The notes: generated by a model not told the origin, from the letters alone. A DNA stretch of 64,000 nucleotides from Vibrio panuliri (GCF_009938205.1 NZ_AP019654.1:682001-746000), one strand, 5' to 3'; shown: positions 37,601-46,887, counted from the first letter of the stretch. Made by a program: numbers and translations.

Positions 37601-38295
37601 AGTTTACCGAGCCTGCCAATAGTGAGGCTAATCAGCAAGTGATTCTCGGCTTGATGGAGAGTGAGCAACTTGAAGCTGAATGGTTGCCTATTTTGCAGCA
37701 ATTGGTGGATACCGTATTGGCGACACCATTAGATGGGAAAGCATTACGTTTAAACCAAAAGTCATCTGCCCAACGCTTGGTAGAAATGGAATTCTTGTTA
37801 CCGATAGAGGTATTGGCGTCATCAGAGCTTAATCGTGTGATTCAGCGTAATGACCCCTTATCCGCTAAAGCGGGTGATCTCGGATTTCAGACCGTACAAG
37901 GCATGTTAAAAGGCTTCATCGACTTAGTGTTTGAACATCAAGGCAAATATTATGTTTTAGACTGGAAGTCGAATCACCTTGGTGATCGGATAGAAGATTA
38001 TCATGGTGAAGCTTTACGCCAAGCAATGGCAGATCATCGCTATGATCTGCAATACCAAATTTATGCCCTTGCGTTGCACCGTTTTCTGCGCAGTCGCCTT
38101 GAAAACTATGATTACCAACAACATTTTGGAGGGGTTTATTATCTGTTTTTGCGTGGCATGGATGGAGAGGGCGAGCATGGCATATTCTCTGCAAAACCCA
38201 GCTTGCAGTTTTTGACCGAGTTAGACCAACTGATAGAAGGTAAAGCAATTGATGTTCGTGGTAATTCAGCAGGCCAAATGGCGTTAGATTTATGA
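34678..38295 (+). CDS. recB: Exonuclease V subunit RecB
   Basis: 3'-5' helicase and nuclease subunit of RecBCD, 1205 aa. ATG 34678 is preferred (AAAGG 10 bases upstream) over an in-frame TTG three codons earlier. UvrD-like helicase motifs: Walker A EASAGTGKTFTIAGLYLR, VTFTEAATAELRDRI (Ia), MIDEFQDTDPLQY (II), GDPKQAIYGFRGAD (III) and IHKSKGLEYDLVFLP (V). The C-terminal nuclease has the catalytic LDWKSNHLG (DxK). Overlaps recD by 4 bp (ATGA). Confidence 0.97.
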   Translation: MTSSSVVTPLETMTFPLHGARLIEASAGTGKTFTIAGLYLRLLLGHGSKETRHQVPLTVDQILVVTFTEAATAELRDRIRARIHDARIAFARGESRDPVIEPLLNEIDDHQQAAAILLQAERQMDEAAVYTIHGFCQRMLTQNAFESGSRFDNEFVTDESHLKAQIIADYWRRNFYPLPLKLAGEVRSIWGSPAALLKEVSGYLTGAPLKLSVPAMQGDLAALHQTNLEQIDQLKALWRSEQKDYHDLIANSDVNKRSYSKKSLPTWLAAVDQWASLETTGYDYPEALEKFAQNVLRDKTAKGTAPEHPVFAAIEQFIAEPISLRAPLLAHAIEHCRIMLAKAKQQKQWLSFDDLLTNLSAALDNDEIGLLAQRIRELYPVAMIDEFQDTDPLQYTIFSRIYLPHPECGLFMIGDPKQAIYGFRGADIFTYIKARNQVSSHFTLGTNWRSSADMVAAVNQVFALPDSAFIYDQDIPFTPVAASPNAELRTWQLNGQVQPSLTYWLQEAEDKPLAKGEYLDAMAQATADQIQTILTASQQGEAYFTHAKGRAGIQAGNIAILVRTGSEGRLIKQALAKQGIASVYLSNRDSVFNANIAQDVQRLLQAVLTPENDRALRASLASELFALDAGSLDALNNDESVWENAINEFKEYRKLWLQRGVLPMLRAVMSKRHVAERLLEEENGERHLTDLMHLGELLQQASGELESDHGLLRWLAQAISDAQNGLGGSEDQIQRLESERNLVQIVTIHKSKGLEYDLVFLPFVLAYRPASEAKYYDVAADATILDISKNEAALAQADKERLAEDLRLIYVALTRAVYGCFIGAAPLRNGRSTKEPTGVHHSAMGYLLQNGQAGTINDLTQAIERQTQGLSCVALTDLPKSHDSGFIASEPHVENLYAKELAQPIDRSWRITSYSGLVKQGSHHSSADDDLLKLDVDSSQEEDDQELVEPERSIFTFPRGARPGTFLHSLFEEVEFTEPANSEANQQVILGLMESEQLEAEWLPILQQLVDTVLATPLDGKALRLNQKSSAQRLVEMEFLLPIEVLASSELNRVIQRNDPLSAKAGDLGFQTVQGMLKGFIDLVFEHQGKYYVLDWKSNHLGDRIEDYHGEALRQAMADHRYDLQYQIYALALHRFLRSRLENYDYQQHFGGVYYLFLRGMDGEGEHGIFSAKPSLQFLTELDQLIEGKAIDVRGNSAGQMALDL

Positions 38296-40463
38296 GTAAT
38301 ACTATGACCCCTTCGCTAACCCCAGCCTCAATGACACAGGCTCCGTTGCTCGCTACGCTTCAACGTTTGGCGCAAAAAGGCTCGCTACGTCAACTAGATT
38401 ATCAACTGGCACGGTTTATATTTGCTAAATCTTGCAGTGACGAGCTTGCGTTTATTGCTGGCGTGGTCAGCAGTGAGCTAGGTAAAGGACATATTTGCTT
38501 GCCACTGACTGATGCGCAGTCTCAACCCACTGACTTGGCGGCGAAGCTCGGCATGTATGGTGACGCGGCATTAGAGTTAAATCAGCGTTTAGTTGCGATT
38601 GACTGGCCGTCGTTACTTGGGCAGTCGGTCTGGGTGGCGAAACCGATAGACAATCAAGCTCAAGCCTTGCCTTTGGTGTTTGATGGTGAACGCCTCTACC
38701 TCCATCGTTATTGGCATTATGAAGTGACTCTCGCTGCGCGTTTAAATAGCTTTGGGACACCGATGAGCTTAAAGCCTACGGAAGTACAAAAGCTTGCTGA
38801 CTTGCTTGATCATCTGTTTGCCCGTAATTATCAGTATCTATTTTCTGCCGTGAGTCGCGGTGAGCAAAACTCTGGTTTGACGCAAGTGCAACGCCAACAA
38901 TTAGTTTGCGATCACTTAGATGTGGTTGATTCCAACTCGTTGAATTGGCCTGCGATTGACCAAGTCTTACTCCAGGCTACGCGTGTCGAGCATTTAGCCA
39001 GCCTTGAACAATTAGTTCCACAAGCGGCGTGCGTAAACTGGCAGAAAGTCGCGGCGGCGATTGCCTTGAGTAAACGCTTTGCCGTGATTTCGGGTGGACC
39101 GGGAACCGGTAAAACTACCACGGTGACAAAACTGCTGGTAGCCCTCATTGAGCAGGCCAAAAGCAATGGTGACAAATCACAAATACCCACGATTAAGCTG
39201 GTGGCGCCGACGGGCAAGGCGGCTGCGCGCTTAACTGAATCGATTGGTAAAGCGATTGCCGAGTTGCCGGTGAGTCCAGAACTCAAAGCCGCGATACCGA
39301 CAGAGTCGAGTACATTACACCGTTTATTGGGAGCTTTGCCAAATAGCGTCGAGTTTCGTCACAACCACGCGAATCCACTGCACTTGGATATTCTTGTCGT
39401 TGATGAAGCCTCGATGGTGGATTTGTCGATGATGTACAAGTTAGTCGATGCGCTCCCTAAACACGCTCGGTTAATCTTACTGGGTGATAAGGATCAGCTC
39501 GCCTCTGTTGAAGCCGGGGCTGTTCTGGGGGACATTTGCTCCTTCCAGCAATATGGTTACAGCAGTAGCCAAGCGGAGTTGATCGCTCAACTGTCAGGTT
39601 ATCACTCTTTAACCCAGAGCAGTCAGAAAGGCAGTCGAGTTGGCGACAGCCTTTGCATGCTGCAAAAAAGCTATCGATTTGATGCCCGCTCGGGGATTGG
39701 TCAACTTGCTAAAGCTGTCAATGCAGGATCCGGTTTTAACTATGATGCCGTTTGGCAGCGTGACTTTGCTGATATCGCTCAATACCCACTCGACATGCAG
39801 CATTATGATCAGCTTATTCAAACCATGGTCAATGAATACAGTGTTTACCTTAAGCGTATTGCGGTGCGTCAACGCGATGTTGATACCGAACAGTTGGAAT
39901 CAGTGACTCAACTTGCTAAATCAGGTTTGGATGCTTTTGCTCGTTGTCGTCTTTTATGTGCTATTCGTGAAGGTGATTTTGGCGTATCGGGATTAAACCA
40001 GCGAATTGAGCGCGCTCTAATCGCGCGTAAGCGAGTACAAACTCAAGACGAGCTTTGGTATCACGGTCGACCTGTTATGATCACGCGCAATGACCATGCC
40101 TTAGGGCTATATAATGGTGATATCGGTATTTGTATTTGGGATGACTCACTGCAAGAACCACGCTTAAAAGTCTTTTTTGAACTGCCTGACGGTAGCGTGA
40201 AATCCGTATTGCCAAGCCGAGTACCAGAGCATGAAACCGCTTATGCGATGACCATTCATAAATCTCAGGGAAGTGAGTTTGAGTTTACTTTATTGATTTT
40301 GCCTAAGGAGTTTAGCCCGATATTAACTCGAGAGTTGATCTATACCGGCATTACGCGTGCGAAAAAGCGTTTGGCTATGTATGTTCAGCCGGAAGTTGTG
40401 AAGCGGGGGATCAAAGTTATGACCGAGCGCGCGAGTGGCTTGGTTGATAGGTTAAAGGAGTAA
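38292..40463 (+). CDS. recD: Exonuclease V subunit RecD
   Basis: 5'-3' helicase subunit of RecBCD, 723 aa (E. coli 608, so somewhat long). Walker A SGGPGTGKTTTVTKLL, VAPTGKAAARLTESI, DEASMVDLSMM (motif II), LGDKDQLASVEAGAVLGD (III) and the C-terminal TIHKSQGSEF and TGITRAKKRL motifs are all intact. The extra length lies partly in an N-terminal region and partly in an insert after QYGYSSSQAE, around residues 415-450. Confidence 0.96.
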   Translation: MSNTMTPSLTPASMTQAPLLATLQRLAQKGSLRQLDYQLARFIFAKSCSDELAFIAGVVSSELGKGHICLPLTDAQSQPTDLAAKLGMYGDAALELNQRLVAIDWPSLLGQSVWVAKPIDNQAQALPLVFDGERLYLHRYWHYEVTLAARLNSFGTPMSLKPTEVQKLADLLDHLFARNYQYLFSAVSRGEQNSGLTQVQRQQLVCDHLDVVDSNSLNWPAIDQVLLQATRVEHLASLEQLVPQAACVNWQKVAAAIALSKRFAVISGGPGTGKTTTVTKLLVALIEQAKSNGDKSQIPTIKLVAPTGKAAARLTESIGKAIAELPVSPELKAAIPTESSTLHRLLGALPNSVEFRHNHANPLHLDILVVDEASMVDLSMMYKLVDALPKHARLILLGDKDQLASVEAGAVLGDICSFQQYGYSSSQAELIAQLSGYHSLTQSSQKGSRVGDSLCMLQKSYRFDARSGIGQLAKAVNAGSGFNYDAVWQRDFADIAQYPLDMQHYDQLIQTMVNEYSVYLKRIAVRQRDVDTEQLESVTQLAKSGLDAFARCRLLCAIREGDFGVSGLNQRIERALIARKRVQTQDELWYHGRPVMITRNDHALGLYNGDIGICIWDDSLQEPRLKVFFELPDGSVKSVLPSRVPEHETAYAMTIHKSQGSEFEFTLLILPKEFSPILTRELIYTGITRAKKRLAMYVQPEVVKRGIKVMTERASGLVDRLKE

Positions 40464-40505
40464 AGGAACCATCCTTGGTTTACCCATTTGACGACGATTG
40501 TTTTG

Positions 40506-40818
40506 TTAATGACTCTTGTTAGAAACTGGGCTGACATGCTCTTGCCTGTCAAAGGTTTCGATTGCGGTCATCTCGCAACAATACTTGTGAATGGGTAACT
40601 CTGCCCTCCATGGACTCGCCAGCAAGCAAAGGCGATATTTAGTTGAAAACCGAAGTAAACGAGATACTGTGGATCTTATACTCGGCTTGATGGGTCAGGA
40701 TAAAGTTTTTTAGACTATCTGAAACAGGAAACACGCAATGAACACTCAAGTTAGTTAGAAGTTCATTTTCAGCCATGTCCCAGAAGCTTTGCAGCGAATT
40801 ACAAATAACGGTTTTCAT
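40506..40818 (-). pseudogene. Possible frameshifted small gene between recD and argA
   Basis: ATG 40818 opens a frame (MKTVICNSLQSFWDMAENEL...) of 59 codons ending SFTSVFN at TAA 40639-40641. The frame shifted by one base overlaps its end and continues without a stop as ...KYRLCLLASPW...ELPIHKYCCEMTAIETF to TAA at 40506. Joined by one indel near 40640-40680 they would give roughly 105 residues. The ribosome binding site is weak (AAGAG). I do not recognise the protein. It could be a decayed gene, a repeat-derived fragment, or only the 59-aa ORF. Confidence 0.35.
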
Positions 40819-40973
40819 GATAGTTGCTCTTAGTTGACGTTGTCGTTATCTACTTAAAGCAATCCATGCGATCTAGTTAAACTAGTGAGGTGATTCCAAT
40901 TCTACTCGTTTGCGAGTGGATGAATAATATACAACTGTATTTGTGAAATAAAGCTCATAAATGAGACAAATGC

Positions 40974-41004
40974 AAAAAAAGACCACTTAAATTGGTGGTC
41001 TTTT
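40974..41004. terminator. Terminator after argA (bidirectional)
   Basis: GACCAC-TTAAATTG-GTGGTC stem (40981-41000) flanked by seven A on the left and TTTT on the right, so it ends argA on the minus strand and could stop readthrough from recD. Confidence 0.88.
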
Positions 41005-41050
41005 GTACGATATCGTTTGCGTATTCAGTCATACAAACGGTTTAGTGATG

Positions 41051-42388
41051 TTATGTATTTATCGCCAAAATTTTTGAGTTTCTTTGGTAGTTGTAGAGAT
41101 TCTTTTTCTGCGAAGGGAGAGACTCAACCCCCATTTCATAAAAGCCTTGCTCACGGAACCAGTGCAAACTATGGGTCGTGAGAACGAATAACTGCTTTAT
41201 TCCTTGCTGTTTGCACTGCTGACGCATGTGATTGAGCAGAATTAAGCCACGGTTACCATCGCGATACTCATGATGAATGGCGACACACGCCATTTCAGCC
41301 ATACTTTCTTCTACGTATGGATAAAGCGCGGCACAGCCGATGATCAAACCATCCTTTTCGATAATCGTAAACTGGTGGATCTCTTGCTCCAATTGCTCGC
41401 GGGAGCGGCGCACAAGGATACCTTGCTCTTCGAGCGGGCGAATCAAATCCAAAATACCGCCAATATCATCGATCTTCGCTAAGCGAACACGTTCAGAGCT
41501 GGCATAAACGATTTGCGTACCAATACCATCTAAGGAGAACAGCTCTTGGATCAGCGCGCCATCGACTTTATAGCTGACCAAGTGACTACGTGGAACCCCT
41601 GCGCGGCATGCTGTTATAGCGGCACGTAAGAACCTTAAGCTGCCAGATGTGTTGTCATTGGATTGGTCGACATCTTGCTCCAGCTTTTGCAGGATTTGTT
41701 CTGCTTCTCTTGGCACTAGCTCAGCGATTACATTGCCGAGCTCATCCAAAATACCTTGTGCTGAACAGAAACCAATTAACTTATCGGCATTTAAACGAAT
41801 AGCGACTTGAGTCGCGACTTCTTCTGAGGTGAGGTTAAAAGACTCGCCTGTCACTGAACTGGCGATAGGGCCAAGCAACACGATCGAGTCTTGCTCTAAC
41901 ATCCGGTTTATGCCAGCAATATCAATACGGCGAATTTTACCGCTATGGCAATAGTCAACACCGTCATCAACACCGAGAGGCTGAGCAATGACAAAGTTAC
42001 CACTGACAACATTAAGTTGGGTTCCCGCCATTGGCGTATTACTTAAACTCATCGATAGCTGGGCGGTTATGGCGAGTTGCAGCTGTCCTGCTGCCTGCAT
42101 AACTAATGGTAAAGATTTTTCATCAGTCACACGAATGCCTTTGTGATAGGCATTGGAAATCGAGTTTGATGACAGAATAGAATTAATCTGAGGTCGTGCA
42201 CCATGAACCAGAACGACTTTTACACCCAAACTATGAAGTAAAGCTAAATCACTGATTATGTTTTTAAAGTTCTCGTCAGCAAACGCTTCACCCCCGAGCA
42301 TGATCACCACGGTTTTCCCTCGGTGAGCATTCACATAGGGGGCAGATTGACGAAATCCTTTTACTAATGCGGTACTACGTATTTTCAC
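41051..42388 (-). CDS. argA: N-acetylglutamate synthase (amino-acid acetyltransferase)
   Basis: Acetylates glutamate, first step of arginine synthesis, 445 aa. The N-terminal amino-acid-kinase-like domain ([25 protein letters not shown]) is followed by a GNAT acetyltransferase domain (residues ~295-445) with [31 protein letters not shown] start at 42388; the ATG two bases upstream is out of frame and hits a stop. Two ARG boxes lie 16-54 bases upstream. Confidence 0.95.
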   Translation of the reverse strand: MKIRSTALVKGFRQSAPYVNAHRGKTVVIMLGGEAFADENFKNIISDLALLHSLGVKVVLVHGARPQINSILSSNSISNAYHKGIRVTDEKSLPLVMQAAGQLQLAITAQLSMSLSNTPMAGTQLNVVSGNFVIAQPLGVDDGVDYCHSGKIRRIDIAGINRMLEQDSIVLLGPIASSVTGESFNLTSEEVATQVAIRLNADKLIGFCSAQGILDELGNVIAELVPREAEQILQKLEQDVDQSNDNTSGSLRFLRAAITACRAGVPRSHLVSYKVDGALIQELFSLDGIGTQIVYASSERVRLAKIDDIGGILDLIRPLEEQGILVRRSREQLEQEIHQFTIIEKDGLIIGCAALYPYVEESMAEMACVAIHHEYRDGNRGLILLNHMRQQCKQQGIKQLFVLTTHSLHWFREQGFYEMGVESLPSQKKNLYNYQRNSKILAINT

Positions 42389-42403
42389 ATCAAGTCCATC
42401 TTA

Positions 42404-42442
42404 GGTGAATTACTATGTAATTATAGTGCAAATTTATTCTAA
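42404..42442. promoter_or_regulatory. Tandem ARG boxes (ArgR operator) before argA
   Basis: Two 18-base ArgR-like boxes, GGTGAATTACTATGTAAT (42404-42421) and AGTGCAAATTTATTCTAA (42425-42442), are separated by exactly 3 bases, the standard spacing for an ArgR hexamer. Each matches the TGAAT-W4-ATTCA core in part. Confidence 0.78.
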
Positions 42443-42596
42443 TTTAAGCAAGTGTTTTTTTGGAATAGATATCCAATATCAATCACCACAAATTGAGCCT
42501 CTGGTGGGCGCATGGTATATAGCGAAGTTGTACTCACTTAACCAAGTAGCTTGGGGTTATTTGAGGGTAGAGGTGTGTTCTGTGAGGTAATCGTGG

Positions 42597-43016
42597 ATGA
42601 ACGTACGAGTAAAAAACAAGCCTGATCAGGGGAAAAAAACGCTGAGCTTTCCATATCAATTTAGCTGGTTACGCGGTCTGATGTGGTTGAGTGCGATGGT
42701 AGCGTTATATGCGCTATTGCAAGGCATGATGTTATTAAATGTCAAATATCAGCAAGCGACCCACCCTGAGTCATTGATATACGGCAGTTGGGTTGAGCAA
42801 GATGTCGCCCCTTATCGAGCGGATCGTATTGTGATCAGTCAACATGGCGTCGCGATTGATGGTCGTGTTGTCGCCACCGACTTTCAATTTGATGGTGAGT
42901 TCCTAACGTTCCATCAGGGGAGCGAAGAGCGCCACTTTAAGTTTCAGAATGAAAACTGGAATGAGATGACACTGCAAACCGACAAATCTTATCAGCCCGT
43001 TTTCGTCAAAATTTAA
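42597..43016 (+). CDS. DUF2850-type membrane-anchored protein
   Basis: 139-aa protein of unknown function, divergent from argA. A basic N terminus leads into one membrane helix (GLMWLSAMVALYALLQGMMLL, residues ~30-50). A soluble, probably periplasmic beta-rich domain follows (IYGSWVEQDVAPYRADR, IVISQHGVAIDGRVVATDFQFDG). The layout fits the DUF2850 family that I associate with vibrios; this is recall, not a search. mltA follows after an 83-bp gap. Confidence 0.72.
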   Translation: MNVRVKNKPDQGKKTLSFPYQFSWLRGLMWLSAMVALYALLQGMMLLNVKYQQATHPESLIYGSWVEQDVAPYRADRIVISQHGVAIDGRVVATDFQFDGEFLTFHQGSEERHFKFQNENWNEMTLQTDKSYQPVFVKI

Positions 43017-43099
43017 CACTCAGACACACCACGAGCATTGACGACGGCAATGAGAGTTTGTCATGCTCGGGCTATCTCGTTAATGGACTTCTATACATA

Positions 43100-44200
43100 A
43101 TGAAAAAAATCATCCTGCTAGCAGTCGTCACGCTGCTTTTTGGTTGTGCTCAGCCAACTGATCGTGCGCAACAATATTTTGACCAAGAGTTTGATACCAC
43201 GCTCAATAAAGTGGAAAACGTACAATCAAACACAACGCGAGATTTTACCGAGTTCCATAAACAAGCCGAGCAAGTTGTGATTAATTCGCCGTCGATGGCG
43301 AAGGTGTATCAGCCGTTGTATGAAACACTCAATGAATGGGTACTGCAAAGCGGCGATCCGAGTGAGCTAGGCAATTTTGGTATTGAAACTGCGCAGCTCG
43401 GGGGCGGTGATAAGCAAGGCAATGTGCTGTTTACTGGTTACTTTTCGCCAGTTATGGAGCTTCGTCACCAAGCAAATGAAACCTTTAAGTATCCTGTTTA
43501 TGCTAAGCCTGACTGCACACAAGATTGTCCAACACGCGCTGAGATTTATGCCGGAGCGCTCGAGGGTAAAGGCCTTGAGTTAGGCTATGCCGCCAATATG
43601 ATTGACCCATTTTTAATGGAAGTGCAAGGCAGTGGTTTTGTTCACTTTGAAGATGACGATACGCTTGAATACTTTGCTTATGGCGGCAAAAACAACAAAG
43701 CGTATGTCAGCATCGGACGGGTTTTGATCGAACGCGGTGAAGTGCCACGTGAAAAAATGTCGATGAAAGCGATCAAAGAATGGGTACTGGCTAATGATGA
43801 AGCGACGGTACGTGAGGTACTTGAGCAAAATCCATCCTTTGTCTTTTTTGCGCCGCGAGCAGATGCTCCAGTGACAGGATCGGCGGGAATTCCACTGTTG
43901 CCAATGGCTTCAGTGGCTGGTGATCGTTCCATTTTGCCTATGGGAACCCCAATCCTTGCTGAAGTGCCACTATTGAACGCAGATGGCACTTGGAGTGGTG
44001 CGCACCAGTTGCGTCTACTTATCGTGTTGGATACGGGGGGCGCAGTGAAACAGAACCACCTTGATCTTTACCATGGTATGGGGCCTAGAGCGGGCACAGA
44101 AGCGGGTCACTACAAGCATTTTGGCCGTGTCTGGAAGCTAGGTCTACAACACTCAGCGACTCAAGCTCCTTGGGCAATGCCGCCTGAGAAGCAAAACTAA
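43100..44200 (+). CDS. mltA: Membrane-bound lytic murein transglycosylase A
   Basis: Outer-membrane lipoprotein that cleaves peptidoglycan glycan strands, 366 aa. ATG 43100 gives a clean lipoprotein signal MKKIILLAVVTLLFGCAQ with lipobox LFGC; an upstream in-frame start would spoil it. The MltA domain includes LFTGYFSPVMELRHQ and MEVQGSGFVHFEDD. The C-terminal 3D domain carries the catalytic aspartate region IVLDTGGAVKQNHLDLYHG. Followed by an intrinsic terminator. Confidence 0.95.
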   Translation: MKKIILLAVVTLLFGCAQPTDRAQQYFDQEFDTTLNKVENVQSNTTRDFTEFHKQAEQVVINSPSMAKVYQPLYETLNEWVLQSGDPSELGNFGIETAQLGGGDKQGNVLFTGYFSPVMELRHQANETFKYPVYAKPDCTQDCPTRAEIYAGALEGKGLELGYAANMIDPFLMEVQGSGFVHFEDDDTLEYFAYGGKNNKAYVSIGRVLIERGEVPREKMSMKAIKEWVLANDEATVREVLEQNPSFVFFAPRADAPVTGSAGIPLLPMASVAGDRSILPMGTPILAEVPLLNADGTWSGAHQLRLLIVLDTGGAVKQNHLDLYHGMGPRAGTEAGHYKHFGRVWKLGLQHSATQAPWAMPPEKQN

Positions 44201-44256
44201 CGGTTTTCCGTTCAAGCCGCTTATCGGTGTAAAGAGCGAGTATAGACATTTCGATA

Positions 44257-44287
44257 AAGAGTGCGTATAAATCGCACTCTTATTTTT
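44257..44287 (+). terminator. Terminator after mltA
   Basis: AAGAGTGCG-TATAAAT-CGCACTCTT stem followed by ATTTTTT. Confidence 0.88.
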
Positions 44288-44312
44288 TGTAACCGATTTA
44301 CGGACTAGAGTT

Positions 44313-45122
44313 ATGCGTGAATTAGACACTCCAGCTTCAGATAACTACAACCAGCGTTTTGGTGGTACTCGCCGTTTATACGGCAATAGCGAAGTGGAAA
44401 TACTCCGTGCTGCACACGTGTGTGTGATTGGCATTGGTGGTGTAGGTTCATGGGCGGTGGAAGCACTTGCTCGTACTGGTATTGGTGAGTTAACGCTGAT
44501 CGATATGGACGATGTGTGTGTGACCAATATTAACCGCCAAATTCATGCGATGAGTGGTACCGTTGGTCAAAGTAAAATTGAAGTGATGGCTGAACGGGTT
44601 AAGTTGATTAACCCAGAATGTAAAGTGAATTTGATTGATGACTTTATTACACCAGACAACCAGCATGAGTATCTAAGCAAAGAATACGATTACGTGCTCG
44701 ATGCGATTGATAGCGTGAAAGCGAAAGCGTCTCTGCTGGCATACTGCCGTAGTAATAAAATCAAAGTCATTGCAACCGGTGGTGCTGGTGGTCAAGTTGA
44801 TCCGACTCAAATCCAAGTCGCTGATTTGACAAAAACTATTCAAGACCCATTGGCGAAAAAGATTAAAGATACCTTGCGTCGCCATCATAACTTCCCAAAA
44901 AATCCACAACGTAAATTTGGTATCGACTGCGTGTTTTCCACCGAGCAACTAAAATACCCTCAAGCGGATGGCAGCGTGTGTGGTGTTAAAGCAACCGCTG
45001 AAGGCCCTAAGCGTATGGATTGTGCGAGCGGGTTTGGCGCCGCAACCGTGGTCACGGCGACATTTGGTTTTGTTGCTGTCGCACGTATCGTCGAAAAACT
45101 GATTCAAAAGCACAGCAAGTAA
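44313..45122 (+). CDS. tcdA: tRNA threonylcarbamoyladenosine dehydratase TcdA
   Basis: E1-like enzyme that uses ATP to cyclise t6A37 of tRNA to ct6A, 269 aa. The N-terminal FGGTRRLYG is followed by the nucleotide-binding loop IGIGGVGSWAVEALARTG, DMDDVCVTNINRQ and TGGAGGQVDPTQI. Formerly CsdL/YgdL. It stands 6 bp before csdE, matching the E. coli csdA-csdE-tcdA sulfur-transfer grouping; csdA itself is not in this window. Confidence 0.95.
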   Translation: MRELDTPASDNYNQRFGGTRRLYGNSEVEILRAAHVCVIGIGGVGSWAVEALARTGIGELTLIDMDDVCVTNINRQIHAMSGTVGQSKIEVMAERVKLINPECKVNLIDDFITPDNQHEYLSKEYDYVLDAIDSVKAKASLLAYCRSNKIKVIATGGAGGQVDPTQIQVADLTKTIQDPLAKKIKDTLRRHHNFPKNPQRKFGIDCVFSTEQLKYPQADGSVCGVKATAEGPKRMDCASGFGAATVVTATFGFVAVARIVEKLIQKHSK

Positions 45123-45128
45123 GGTGGC

Positions 45129-45560
45129 ATGATGTCGAACTTTCCAGTCAATCCATTTGGTACTCAAATTACCGCCACCGAGATCGTTGAAACCATGCAA
45201 GGTATGCGTGGTTGGGAAGACCGTTATCGTCAGGTGATTCAATGGGGTAAAAAACTGCCAGTGATGCCTGAAGAATTGAAGTCGCAGCAAGTGACTGTCT
45301 CGGGTTGTGAAAGCCAAGTATGGTTAGTCAGTGAGCAAGTAGGAGATACTTGGTCATTTTGCGCAGACTCAGACGCACGTATTGTTCGTGGGCTTATCGC
45401 TTTGGTGATGGCGGCGTACAACCATAAAAGCAGTGAGCAGATCCAACAGTTTGATATTGATGGATACTTTGCACAGTTAGGTTTAATTGACCATCTTAGT
45501 CCTTCTCGTGGCAATGGTTTAAAAGCGATTGTTGAGCAGATCAAACTGCTGAGTGCTTAA
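45129..45560 (+). CDS. csdE: CsdE/SufE family sulfur acceptor
   Basis: Accepts persulfide sulfur from the CsdA cysteine desulfurase and passes it on, 143 aa. The acceptor cysteine is Cys60 in QVTVSGCESQVWL. The helix WEDRYRQVIQWGKKLPVMPEEL is typical. The start is ATG 45129 or the adjacent ATG 45132. Its position after tcdA argues for CsdE rather than SufE, because ct6A formation needs the Csd system in E. coli. Confidence 0.92.
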   Translation: MMSNFPVNPFGTQITATEIVETMQGMRGWEDRYRQVIQWGKKLPVMPEELKSQQVTVSGCESQVWLVSEQVGDTWSFCADSDARIVRGLIALVMAAYNHKSSEQIQQFDIDGYFAQLGLIDHLSPSRGNGLKAIVEQIKLLSA

Positions 45561-45577
45561 GCCAAAACCTAGCTAAG

Positions 45578-45599
45578 TCCCGCTGTTTAGCGGGATTTG
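45578..45599 (+). terminator. Terminator after csdE
   Basis: TCCCGCT-GTTT-AGCGGGA stem followed by TTTGTT. Confidence 0.78.
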
Positions 45600-45677
45600 T
45601 TATGCCCGAATATGGCGGTGGTTAATTTTTAATCACTTCTTTTTTAATGTCTTAGCAAAAACAGGGCTTTGTCACAC

Positions 45678-45706
45678 TTGTTGTCCTTAGCTAAAGGCTG
45701 TAAAAT
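45678..45706 (+). promoter_or_regulatory. Promoter for rlmN
   Basis: -35 TTGTTG (45678-45683), a 17-base spacer and -10 TAAAAT (45701-45706). The start point would be about 30 bases before the rlmN ATG. Confidence 0.65.
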
Positions 45707-45744
45707 TCGCGCCCTTATTTATTGTTCCGTTGTTGAGAGGCTTC

Positions 45745-46869
45745 ATGACTACTGAAAAAATCAACCTGCTTGATTTTGATCGCCAAGGATTGCGTAAATT
45801 CTTTGCAGAAGAATTAGACGAAAAAGCATTCCGCGCAGAGCAGGTGATGAAGTGGATCTACCATTTTGGTGTTGATGATTTCGACAACATGAACAACATC
45901 AACAAGAAATTGCGTGAGAAGTTGAAGCACCGTTGTGAAATTAAAGCGCCGGTGGTTTCTGAAGCTCAGCACTCATCTGATGGCACCATCAAATGGGCAA
46001 TGCGCGTTGGTGACCAAGACGTTGAGACGGTTTACATCCCTGAAGATGATCGCGCAACACTGTGTGTTTCTTCGCAGGTGGGTTGTGCATTGGAATGTAA
46101 ATTCTGTTCAACGGCTCAACAAGGCTTTAACCGTAACCTAAAAGTGTCTGAGATTATCGGTCAGGTTTGGCGTGCAGCACGTGAAATTGGTCTAGAGAAA
46201 GAGACGGGTCGTCGTCCAATTACTAACGTAGTAATGATGGGCATGGGTGAGCCGCTTCTGAACATGAAAAACCTGCTTCCAGCACTTGATTTGATGCTTG
46301 ATGACCTTGGTTTTGGTCTTTCAAAGCGTCGCGTAACGGTATCGACTTCGGGTGTGGTTTCTGGTCTTGATCAGATGACAGGCAAAATTGATGTCGCATT
46401 AGCGATCTCTCTTCATGCGCCTAACGACAAGCTACGTAGCCAAATCATGCCGATTAACGACCGTTGGGATATTCAAGAGTTCTTAGCCTCAGTACGCCGT
46501 TACATCGCGTCTTCAAATGCTAACCGCGGTAAAGTGACGGTAGAGTACGTGTTATTGGACCATGTTAACGATGATATGGACCACGCACGTGAATTGGCTG
46601 AACTGATGAAAGATACGCCGTGTAAGATTAACCTGATCCCATTTAACCCATACCCAGGTTCTCCTTACAAGAAGCCAAGCAACTCACGTATTGATCGCTT
46701 CCAAAAAACATTAATGCAGCTTGATCACACCGTCACAGTGCGTAAAACGCGTGGTGACGATATCGATGCGGCATGTGGTCAGTTGGTGGGGGATGTTATT
46801 GACCGCACTAAGCGCACCGCAATGGCAAAAGTTGCCAAAGGTGAAGCAATTGACATCAAAGCGGTATAA
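45745..46869 (+). CDS. rlmN: 23S rRNA/tRNA adenine-C2 methyltransferase RlmN
   Basis: Radical-SAM enzyme that makes m2A2503 in 23S rRNA and m2A37 in some tRNAs, 374 aa. ATG 45745 with GAGAGG upstream gives the usual N terminus [16 protein letters not shown]; a start five codons earlier lacks a site. The [4Fe-4S] CxxxCxxC motif is [15 protein letters not shown], and the C-terminal [20 protein letters not shown] carries the second catalytic cysteine. Confidence 0.97.
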   Translation: MTTEKINLLDFDRQGLRKFFAEELDEKAFRAEQVMKWIYHFGVDDFDNMNNINKKLREKLKHRCEIKAPVVSEAQHSSDGTIKWAMRVGDQDVETVYIPEDDRATLCVSSQVGCALECKFCSTAQQGFNRNLKVSEIIGQVWRAAREIGLEKETGRRPITNVVMMGMGEPLLNMKNLLPALDLMLDDLGFGLSKRRVTVSTSGVVSGLDQMTGKIDVALAISLHAPNDKLRSQIMPINDRWDIQEFLASVRRYIASSNANRGKVTVEYVLLDHVNDDMDHARELAELMKDTPCKINLIPFNPYPGSPYKKPSNSRIDRFQKTLMQLDHTVTVRKTRGDDIDAACGQLVGDVIDRTKRTAMAKVAKGEAIDIKAV

Positions 46870-46887
46870 TTAAATAGTTATCTATCG

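Larger units (their letters stand above)
40464..41050. other. recD-argA gap with a split small frame
   Basis: 587 bases. On the minus strand a 59-codon frame (40639-40818) ends at TAA, while the frame shifted by one base stays open and protein-like to TAA at 40506. The bidirectional terminator of argA/recD is at 40974-41004. A CTAGTT-A-AACTAG dyad lies near 40875. The remainder is AT-rich with no recognised feature. Confidence 0.6.

Noticed and set aside
42405..42590. 61-residue plus-strand frame upstream of the DUF2850-type gene
   Set aside because: It runs through the ArgR operator and promoter region of argA and has no family resemblance.
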